Shown one piece after another: positions 55,641 to 64,000 of a stretch of DNA of 64,000 nt (position 1 is its first letter; each line of letters starts with the position of its first letter). The stretch lies in assembly GCF_023091745.1 (NCBI RefSeq), contig NC_068930.1, positions 10,624,262-10,688,261 on the forward strand, given 5' to 3'. The notes beneath the pieces were generated by a model. It did not search any database. It had not been told where the DNA came from and saw only the letters and a list, made by a program, of their open reading frames with translations. A program made the translations under genes and the position numbers. The stretch comes from Budorcas taxicolor. Taxonomy: Eukaryota > Chordata > Mammalia > Artiodactyla > Bovidae.

Positions 55641-56610
55641 TTAACACTAAGTCCCTTCCTTACAAACCATCAAGTTGCGAACTTTCAAAGCAGCGAACGT
55701 GTGTTCACGTGGCCAATCGTGTTCGTTAATTCCCGTGTCTGGCGTCCATCACCACGCACACGCATTTCTCCCCCTGGCTGTGCTGCGTCTCCCTTCCCGT
55801 ACAGCACTGTGTAGACCCCAGCAGCACAGCGCCTTTCTTGCAAACCCAGGACGTCGGGAAGCAAGCGTGGGCTCAGCAGTGTCGTAGCCGGTGCTGCTAA
55901 GGAGCGCCCCGCGACAGACCCCGAACCTGCCGGGCAGCGCGAGGCGCCTGCTAACGAAGATCTGATGGAATTGGAGGCCCAGAGGAGGGACAGAGATAAG
56001 AGGAAGGAGAAGTAAACGAAGAACTTCAGAGACGGGGAGGCGGCAGGGGGCTGTCTTCACTGGAGGAGGCACCGTTGACTTTGAGGCGCAGGACTCGAAT
56101 GTGGACCGCTCCGAGGAGGCTGCAACAGCCACTCGGCATGCAGCCCGGGGCTCCCGCGTCATCTGTGATGAGGACAGACGAGCCACTGCCCAGACACCGC
56201 TGGATTGTTTCTCCAGAGGGTGGATGGAATCGAATCCAGCAGCCAGAACCCGAGCCATCAGCACGGGCACGAGTGACACTCAGCTGGGCCTCCGTCTCCT
56301 GCTGCCGAGGACCCTTCAGCTCTCCCGTCTCCCAGCACCCGGCCTGCTCCGTCAGTAACTCTGACGGCCCGTTCCCTGGGTGCCAGCCCCTGTGCCAGCT
56401 GCTGTACTGACTCCTGTAGTTTTATAGGTCTGCACTGTAAGCTTGAAAATGTTTTCTCTGTGGGTTGTTTTTTTTTTGTACAGTACTGTATAGTTGATTT
56501 TGTTAGTTGGGTACCTAGGCTAACCGTGTGGGACTTATGAACAAACAGGATTTTGGCACATGCTATTATTGGAATGGACCCCGTTCGTATGTAGGGGGCT
56601 TACAGGGTTA
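55641..56610 (+). mobile_element. Tigger-type (TcMar) DNA transposon, internally deleted
   Basis: The left end 'acactaagtcccttccttac' and the reverse complement of the right end ('ctgtaagccccctacatacg') match as diverged terminal inverted repeats. The inside holds the C-terminal coding remnant of a pogo/Tigger transposase in broken frames: an acidic/basic EL-E-AQRRDRDKR block near 55965-56015, then FEAQD-, TAQTPLDCFSR-like text near 56190. At about 970 bp it is far shorter than an autonomous Tigger. Confidence 0.75.
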
Positions 56611-56616
56611 TGTATG

Positions 56617-56814
56617 GGCTTCCCACGTGGCCCAGGAGTTTTTACCTGGTGAGGCAGGAGCTGCAGGTTCGATCCCTGCATCAGGAAGATCCCTGGAGGA
56701 GGAAGTGAAGGCCACCCCCTCCAGGGTTCTTACCTGGCAAGTCCCACGGACAGAGGATCCTGGTCGTCTACAGTCCACAGGGTCACAGAGAGTCAGATAC
56801 AACTTAGTGACTTA
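56617..56814 (+). mobile_element. Bov-tA SINE, diverged
   Basis: 'ggcttcccacgtggcccagg', 'tgcaggttcgatccctgcat' and 'acagtccacagggtcacaga' identify it. It lies directly after the Tigger end. Confidence 0.88.
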
Positions 56815-56872
56815 ACAACTGTATAGAGCACAGTAACTTTATTTCAAACAGGACTGAGTGACTGAGACTGTG

Positions 56873-56937
56873 CGAGCGCGCGTGCACACACACACGCACA
56901 CACACACACATGCACACACACACAACCAACCACACAT
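56873..56937. repeat. (CA)n/(CG) microsatellite
   Basis: 'gcgagcgcgcgtgcacacac' leads into interrupted CA units ending near 'accaaccacacatgc'. Confidence 0.92.
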
Positions 56938-57475
56938 GCTGCATTTATAAAATAAGTATGAAAGCCCATATAACGAAATCCAGGTGAGCTACACTGAAAG
57001 ATGTTGAAAGGATGTTCCTCTGTGCCGCGTTCCTCCTGGGATCTTGTGCAGAGCAGACAGGGGCTTCAGTGAGGAGGACACTCAGGCCCTGGGCCTGGGT
57101 CTGTGCCGCCCACATGGTGCCAGCACAGAGGCACGCCTCTCTGGGTCTCTGGCACAGGCAGCCACCCGGGGGGGCAGCACGGCTCTCTGGAGCTCCCATC
57201 CACCTGGTCTCCTGCGGCGTGGCCCTGCTGCCGTCTGCTGACGCTTCCCCTGGCGCCACAAGGAGGCGGCGCTGGGACTCAGGCCCCTCTCAGCCTGCGT
57301 CCTCACTGGTTGCAGGGGAATCGTTTGCTTCCACCCTGGCCAAGGTGGCTTTGTGAGGGGTGGGCCCTGGTGACCCCGTGTGGATCTCTCCTGCGGTCTG
57401 GAGCTCACGGGGAGCCTTCTGGGAACTCCCGGCTGGGGTGGGGCACACCTCCTTTCTATCCGCTCTCAGCTTCTC
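56938..57475. other. Unique GC-rich DNA, nothing recognised
   Basis: No repeat or splice-bounded exon was recognised. Confidence 0.4.
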
Positions 57476-57660
57476 TTTAGTTGCTCAGTTATGTCCAACT
57501 CTCTGGGACCCTGTCCATGGGATTCTCCAGGCAAGAATCCTGGAGTGGGTGGCCATTTTCTTCTCCATGGGATCTTCCCGACCCAGGGATCGAACCCACG
57601 TCTCCTTTGTCTCCCGCACTGCAGGCAGATTCTTTATCCGCTGAGCCATCGGGGAAGCCC
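57476..57660 (-). mobile_element. Bov-tA SINE, antisense
   Basis: 'tttagttgctcagttatgtc' to 'ctgagccatcggggaagccc'. A small deletion has removed the 'gactgtagcccgcc' part. Confidence 0.92.
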
Positions 57661-58800
57661 CCTCTCTCTACTCTGGAGCCCCCTAATCTACTAGAGAGTT
57701 TCCATCAGCCCCTTCCTGTCCCTGCCTAACTGAAATTTTTTTTTTTGACTTCAGAGCCAATTAACTTTTTGGTTTCTTTCACTTAGACCTTGTATCCTTG
57801 TACTCAGCACAGAGCTGAGCTCAGGTCTCGTCTCCCCAGTGAGAGCTACAGTCCCCATGCCGTTCCCACGTCGAGCCCCTCAGGCAGGGCAGACTCCAGG
57901 CTGACGGTTGTCATTTCCTAGCCTCGTGTGGGGCAGGGCCGTAGAGGGCTATGGGGCCATTTCTCTCTCCCAGGCCTGACACGCAGCCTGAAGTCCCACC
58001 ATTAGAAATGACTTCCCTTGGGGGGTGGCTGGTAACCAGGATTTGTGACACAGGAGGGCATGGCGTTGTTTCCCCTCCCTCCAGTGGGTTCCCTTCTGGG
58101 GATCAGAGGACCCTCACGGGGAAAGTCGGGGTCTGTGAAAAACTAGCAGCTCAGTTGGCAGGTGAGACTTGTTTGGGTCACCCAGGGCTTCGGGACGCGG
58201 GCGCTGCCGTCCTTCTCAGCGAGGGCATGGCTCGTCTCCCTCTGGCTGTGTTGCTGACCTGCGCTCTCAGCTCTGCTGGAGCCAATTACATTTGTATTCG
58301 CTTGTGCAGGGTGAGTAACCATCCCCCCAGCTCGCCCCAGTGCCGTGTCAGGCTCCTCAGACCCTGTGGCTAAGTTCCCTTAGGTCGTAAAAGGGGCTTT
58401 GCTGACGCGGTTAGTGATCTCACAAGGGGGAGATGGGCCCACTGTCATCACATCGTCCTTAAAGAGGGAGACAGAGGCAGGTCTGACTACAAAAGACATC
58501 ATCAGACACGGATGTAGTGTGAGAAAAAGTCCACCAACCTCGCAGGGTTTTAATTTGGAGGGAGGGGCCATGAGCCAAGGAATGCAGGCGGCTCCTAGGG
58601 TCTGGGAGAAGCAAGGATATGGAGTCTCCCTTAGAGCCTGGAGAAGGGACACAGCCCTGCTGATGCCTTGATTTTAGCCCAAGGAGACCCATTTGGACTT
58701 CTGACCACCGGGACTGCACGATAATCAATCTGTGCAGTTTCGGGACACTAAATATGTGGTAATTGTTAACAGCAGCAGTAAGACCCTGGCAGACCCTCGA
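57661..58800. other. Unique DNA, nothing recognised
   Basis: A T-tract lies at 57737-57746. The frame at 58220-58310 has a leucine-rich, signal-peptide-like start (MARLPLAVLLTCALSSAGA), but no continuation was recognised. Confidence 0.4.
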
Positions 58801-58991
58801 CAGTGGTTCTCAGCTGGTGCTGACTTGACTCCGGGGGACAACTGGCCCCATCTGGAGGCATTTCTGGTTGTCACCACTGGGTGAGGAGGGCCACTAGTAG
58901 GTGGAAACCAGGTATGCTGCAACGTGAGGACAGCCCCCAGAGCCCCAGGAATGATGTAGCTTGAAATATCATCCTAGGTTGAGAAACCCTG
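58801..58991. mobile_element. hAT-type non-autonomous DNA transposon
   Basis: It starts 'cagtggttctcagctggtgc' and ends 'aggttgagaaaccctg', an inverted-repeat pair, with the inner marks 'catttctggttgtcaccact' and 'ggacagcccccagagcccc'. No clear 8-bp target duplication is left. Confidence 0.75.
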
Positions 58992-60732
58992 TGTAGACTA
59001 GCAGCGCCCTTAGCCCTCCAGCCCTGGGTATCTGCAGGTGGTCCGTCTCAGGGTTGTTTAGGTGGGCAGCAAGCTGAGAGTTCTGCCTGGAGGAGATGTC
59101 TGTGAAACACTCGAAACCGCGAGCACTTGTTCTGTGCCGGCCGGGTTCCTACACACAGTGGGCTCCAGGGACTCATAGGGCTGCTTCCACCTTTGAGACT
59201 GAGGGCATCTTGGAAGATGATCCATCCAGCAAGACCAGGCCAGTCTTATGGATGCTTTATCTTTTGGCCCTTCCGTCTGTCCTGACTGCTTGTTTCCAGT
59301 TGAGTTCCGTGGAAGGGCCCGTGAGATGCTCTGAAGAAGATTCAGGCCTGGACGGGAACCTTAGAACTTGATTTTTCTCTTATTCGTCTTGAGCCCTCCT
59401 TCTGACCAGTGACTAGAACAGCGTTCCTAGACTTGCGGAGTGTAGGCCGTTTTCCCAGGGAAATACCCGCAGCGGCCACACGATGGCAGCCTTGCACAAA
59501 CCAAAGCCCGCTTGGCCCAGGTGGCCAGCAGCTCTCTTCGTGTGTCCCCGGCAGGGCACCCAGCCTGCCTCCTGCAGAGTCCGCGGAGGAGGCCCAGCCG
59601 GAGCCGGCATCTCTAATCGCAGCTGGGAAGTCGGCGCTTTGCAAAGAAAAGAAAGAGCCGTGCAGACTGCTCATGCCTGTCTCTGTTGATTTTCGATATG
59701 GAACTAGTTTGCCACCGCCCCGCCCCCCAGCTCTGGAATTGCAGTGAGCAATACGACAGACAATGGGTTAGACTTCCTCTTGAGAGAGCGCAAATCTCTT
59801 TCTTCCTTTTTAAAGGAAACATTGTTTCGCTTTTGTGAGTCGAGGAGAGCAGACAGAAGCCAAAGTTTCCTGAATTCTTTACTCACCTGGTAGACTTGCC
59901 GGAGGTCGGGGTGAGGGTAGGGTGGGGTGGGGTGGGGTGGGGTGGAGACTTGGAGCCACCAACCCACTAAAATGCACCCTGCCTCCCTCTAGGTTGAAAG
60001 AGGCCTGCCTGCTTCCTGGGTTGCTCACAGAATGAGTGCTTCCATGATGCTGTGAAACGGAGGGAATGAAGAATGTTGGGTGAACACTATACCATCTGCG
60101 GCGGATGGTGTGCGCCCTGCAAAAGGAATTGTTCCCTTCGGTTTCCATGCACTATTCCATCCGCACTGGGAGAAACAGGGAGAAATTCCATTAAGCTCTC
60201 TTTTTAAAAACAGCTTGAGAAAGGAAGGGAGGCGGAGGAAGGATGGAGCTGGAGGAGAAGGAGTATTTGGGGCATGGCTGATAAGGTGGGTGGCCGTGGC
60301 TGATGGCCTTGTCCGGCCCTCGGGGCTTTCTGTTACCGTGCTGAAGGAGCAGCCGGGAAGTGAAGGTCCACCGTGGCTGTTCACCCTGGTTGTCAGCTCC
60401 CTGAATTCAAGGTCTGGGCTCCTGACCTCGCAGCATTGAGGCAGTTGTCCTGCCCCCCGCCCCCTCCTAATTGTGAAAGCCTGAAGGGTTGGCAAGAATG
60501 TCCAGATACCTTGGATGCTCTCACATCTGGCGGTGACCCCCTGGAGAAGCCCAGGGCAGGGTGGGTGATCCAACAGCCAGGTTAGCGGCCTGAGCTCCAG
60601 GAGACAGCTTTGTGGAGCCTGCGGGGCAGAGCCGTGCAATCGGGGAGCCTGAGGCTCTGCAGGAGAACAGGTACCCTTGCCTTTAAGGAAGTCAAATCCT
60701 GTTGTGTTCCTACCCTGCCCAGAAGTGGTGGT
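58992..60732. other. Unique DNA with a G-rich pentamer repeat
   Basis: Several long chance frames on the minus strand without domains. It contains the (ggggt)n run at 59917-59945. Confidence 0.4.
59917..59945. repeat. (GGGGT)n pentamer repeat
   Basis: Five to six ggggt units in a row provide more than four G-runs of three or more, enough for a G-quadruplex on the + strand. Confidence 0.9.
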
Positions 60733-63144
60733 GGTTTTTCAGTTGCTGAGTCGTGCGACCCCATGGACCGCAGCACCCCAGGTGCCTCTGTCCTCCACTA
60801 TCTCCCAGAGTTTGCTAAAATTCATGACTATTGAGTGGGTGATGCTAGCTGACCATCTCACCCTCTGACACCCCCTTCTCCTTTTGCTTTCAATCTTTCC
60901 CAGCACCAGGGTCTTTTCCAGTGAGTTGGCTCTTCGCATCAGGTGAAAGTATTGGAGCTTCTGCTGCAAAATCAGTCCTTCCAATGAATATTCAGGCTTG
61001 ATGTCCTTTAGGATGGACTGGTTGGATCCCCTTGCAGTCCAAGGGACTCTCAAAAGTCTTCTCCAACACCACCGTTTGAAAGCATCAGTTCTTGGCACTC
61101 AGCCTTCTTTGTGGTCCAACTGTCACATCCATACACGACTACTGGGAAAACCATAGCTGTGACTAGACAGACCTTGGTAGGCAAAGAGATGTCTCTGCTT
61201 TTTAATATGCTGTCGAGTTGTCATAGCTTTCCTTCCAAGGAGCAAGCGTCTGTTAATTTCATGGCTGCAGTCACTGTCCACAGTGATTTTGGAGCCCAAG
61301 AAAATAAAATCTGTCACTGCTTCCACTTTTCCCCCTTCTATTGGCCATGAAGTGATGGGACTGGATGTCATGATCTTAGTTTTTTAATATTAAGTTTCAA
61401 GCCAGCCTTTTCACTCTCTTTCACCCTCATGAAGAGGCTCTTAAGTTCCTCTTCACTTTCTGCCATTAGACTGGTATCATCTGCATATCTGAGTTTGTTA
61501 ATATTTCTCCCGGCAATCTTGATTCCAGTTTGTGATTTATCCAGTCCAGCATGATGTACTCTGTATAAAAGTTAAAGAAGAAAGGTGACAGTATGCAGCC
61601 TTGTCATACTCCTTTTCTGAATGGGAACCAGTCTGTTATTCCATGTCCGGTGCTAACTGTTGCTTCTTAACCCACATACAGGTTTCTCAAGAGACAGGTA
61701 TAGGCTTTAGGGTAGTCAGTGAAGCCAAAGTAGGTATTTTTCTGAACTCCTTTGCTTTCTCCATGATCCAGCACATGTTGGCAACTTGATCTCTGGTTCC
61801 CTTTTGCCTCTTCAAAACCAAGCTTGTATATTGGCTCATGTACTGCTAAAGCATAGCCTGAAGGATTTTGAGCATAATCTTGTTAGCATGTGGAATGAAT
61901 GCAATCATATGGTGCTGTGAACATTCTTTGGCATTGCTTTTTTGGGGGATTAGACTGAAAACTGACCTTTTCCAGTCCTGTTGCCACTGCTTAGTTTTCC
62001 AAATCTGCCAACATATTGAACACAGTACTTTAACAGCATCATCTTTTAGGATTTTAAATAGCTCAGCTGGAATTCTGTCACCTTCACTAACTTTATTCAT
62101 AGTAGTTCTTCCTGAGGCCCACTTGACTTCACACTCCAGGCTGTCCCGCTCTAGGTGGGTGACTGCACCATCGTGGTCGTCCAGGTCGTTATAACCTTTC
62201 CTGTATAGTTCTTCTGTGTCCTCTTGCCACTTCTTCTTAATCTCCTCTGCTTCTGTTAGATTCTTACCATTTCTGTCCTTTATCGTGCCCATCCTTGCAT
62301 GAAATGTTCCCTTGATATCTCAACTTTCTTGAAGAGATCTCTAGTCTTTCCCTTTCTGTTGTTTTCCTCTCTTTGTGTTGTTCATTTAAGAAAGCCTCCT
62401 TATCTCTCCTTACTATTTTCTGAAACTCTGCATTCCTTTGGGTATCTCTCCCTCTTTCTCCCTTGCCTTTTGCTTCTCTTCTTTCCTCAACTATTTGTAA
62501 AGCCTCCTCAGACAGCCACTTTGCCTTCTTGCATTTCTTTCCCTTTGGGATGGTTTTAGTCACTACCTCCTGTACAGTGTTCTGAATCTCCATCCATAGT
62601 TCTTCAGGCACTCTGTCTGACAGATATAATCCCTTGAATGTATTTGTCACCTCCACTTATAATCATAAGGGATTTGATTTAGGTTATACCTGAATGGTCT
62701 AGTGGTTTTCCCCACTTTCTTCAATTTAAGTCTGAATTTTGTGATAAGAGCTCATGATCTGAGCCCTAGTCAGCTCCAGGTCTTGTTTTTACTGACTGTG
62801 TAGAGCTTCTCCATCTTTGGCTGCAAGCAACACAATCAGTTTGATTTCTGTATCAACCATCTGGTGATGTCCATGGGTAGAGCCATCTCTTGGGTTGTTG
62901 GAAAAAGGTGTTTTCTGTGACCAGCATGTTCTCTTAACAAAACACTATTAGCCTTCGCCCTGCTTCATTTTGGACTCCAAGGCCAAACTTGCCTGTTATT
63001 CTGGTTATCTCTTGACTTCCTCCTTTTGCATTCCAATCCCCTGTGATGATAAGGACATCATTTTTGGTGTTAGTTCTAGAAGGTGTTTCAGGTCTTCATA
63101 GAACTAGTCAGTTTCAGCTTATTCAGCATCAGTGGTTGGGGCAT
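60733..63144 (-). mobile_element. BovB LINE, 3' main part, antisense
   Basis: It starts with the reversed 3' end at about 60735 and runs back through the RT C-terminus (RRLLRVPWTARGSNQSILK), the thumb/palm region near 61385-61850, the RT N-terminal block (61846-62292: GTIKDRNGKNLTEAEEIKKK) and the linker (62264-62656). It reaches the endonuclease part at about 63000-63144 (reversed gtgatgataaggacatca = a GDWN-type region). Stops and frameshifts are present. It is one of the longest BovB copies in the window and is continued by an inverted piece. Confidence 0.93.
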
Positions 63145-63164
63145 TGCCTAACGCCTCCAAAAAG

Positions 63165-63580
63165 AATTAAGTGGCTGGGTTGAAGAAGAAACGATGCCTA
63201 GTTGTGGATGTGACTGGGGTGAAAGTCAAGTCCGATGCTGTAAAGAACAGTATTACATAGGAACCTGGAATGTTAGGTCCATGAATCAAGGTAAACTGGA
63301 AGTGGTTAAATAGGAGATGGCAAGAGTGAATGTTGACATTTTAGGAATAGGTGAACTAAAATGGACATGAATGGGTGAATTTAATTCAGATGATCATTAT
63401 ATCTACTACTGTGGGCAAGAATCCCATAGAAGAAAAGGAGTAGCCCTCATAGTCAACAAGAGAGTCTGAAATGCAGTACTTTGGTGCAGTCTCCAAAATG
63501 ACATAATAATCTTAGTTTGTTTCCAAGGCAAACCATTCAACATCACAGTAATCCAAGTCTATGCCCTGACTACTGATGCC
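63165..63580 (+). mobile_element. BovB LINE, inverted 5' part (endonuclease start)
   Basis: In the + orientation it reads the beginning of the BovB protein: CGCDWGESQVRC-like text near 63205, then YYIGTWNVRSMNQGKLEVV (63253-63308) and VDILGIGELKWT (63331-63366). It ends in ITVIQVYALTTDA near 63580. This is the segment that should precede the 63144 end of the antisense part, but it is inverted. Confidence 0.9.
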
Positions 63581-64000
63581 CGGAGGTACACTGCTGTATT
63601 TTGTTGTTTATACTTCTAGACCAGTTGCTTTAAAAGTAAGGCCATAGTAGTTAATATTGTACATGCAATTTGCTTCCTGCTTTTTTTTTTTTTTTAATGA
63701 GCATTACCTGAGTTATTTTATCCCAATGTTTTACCCATCGTACTTTAGTCTGCCTAACATCTCCTGGAATAGGTGTAACACAATTTACGTGGCCACGTTC
63801 CTCTTCTTGGATATTTAGGCTGTTTCCTATTTTTAGTGGTTATAAAGAACAATCTGCCAAATACAGAGATCTTATCCAAAGAAATAAAAGCGAAGTGTGG
63901 AGGTAGGGGCAGATTCTTGGTTGGGGAGGATTTCTGATGTCTCTCAGAGCCTTTCCTAGTGAGACCAACTTTCCTTGGGATTCTGTTTCCTTGGCCCAAG
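63581..64000. other. AT-rich DNA, possible old LINE trace
   Basis: A T-tract lies at 63682-63695. The text 'gctgtttcctatttttagtg' is reminiscent of reversed L1 3' sequence, but it is too short to assign. Confidence 0.4.

Noticed and set aside
55749..56279. 176-residue minus-strand frame
   Set aside because: It is antisense to a Tigger transposase remnant.
58227..58310. Signal-peptide-like start MARLPLAVLLTCALSSAGA
   Set aside because: The frame ends soon after and no downstream exon or domain could be linked to it.
60025..60639. 204-residue minus-strand frame
   Set aside because: No recognisable domain or splice borders; GC-rich low-complexity composition can keep frames open by chance.
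61846..62656. 148- and 130-residue minus-strand proteins as host genes
   Set aside because: Both are consecutive broken pieces of BovB ORF2.

Overview
The window is nuclear DNA from a ruminant (Bovidae: cattle, sheep or goat; the sequence alone does not separate them). The evidence is the repeat set. There are many Bov-tA and BOV-A2 SINEs with their tRNA-like head and 'cacgactgag' tail, BovB (RTE-clade) LINE fragments with the characteristic 'ttcagttcagttcag' end, cetartiodactyl CHR SINEs, and old mammalian L1, MIR, MaLR LTR, hAT and Tigger elements. There is no bacterial-style gene density, operon or ribosome-binding site. Nearly all open frames are repeat-derived or chance.

One real gene is visible: the + strand exons of a FAM169-family gene, best matched to FAM169B. 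Five exons were found, at 4886-4951, 8606-8691, 14522-14699, 41306-41488 and 43533-43667 (or reading through to a stop at 43697-43699). All have AG/GT borders, their phases join without a frameshift, and the joined protein follows the FAM169 (SLAP75-like) core order. The exons before 4886, and possibly a last exon after 43667, were not found. The large introns, including one of about 26.6 kb, are filled with transposons.

Layout: 1-4.9 kb upstream or intronic DNA with L1 and two converging BovB fragments; 4.9-14.7 kb first three visible exons with SINEs; 16.5-26.8 kb a multi-layer transposon nest (antisense L1M split by a sense L1M, itself carrying BOV-A2, CHR and BovB); 27-41 kb further L1M, BovB, hAT, MaLR and SINE insertions; 41.3-43.7 kb two GC-rich exons; 43.7-64 kb sparse, GC-rich probable intergenic DNA. 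This last part contains a 46-bp minisatellite with higher-order structure (49.46-49.97 kb), a 14-unit compound CA minisatellite (51.16-51.98 kb), an internally deleted Tigger transposon (55.64-56.61 kb) and a BovB with a 5' inversion (60.73-63.58 kb).

No undescribed multi-gene system was found. The most distinctive observations are the apparently intact FAM169B core with a GNAT-like R-x-x-G-x-A motif, the ABAAB-ABAAB-A minisatellite, the twin-priming-type BovB, a templated filler at a BOV-A2 insertion junction, a near-perfect 44-nt quasi-palindrome, and a SINE with an exact 32-bp target duplication. Family names and the human comparison come from memory without a database search.
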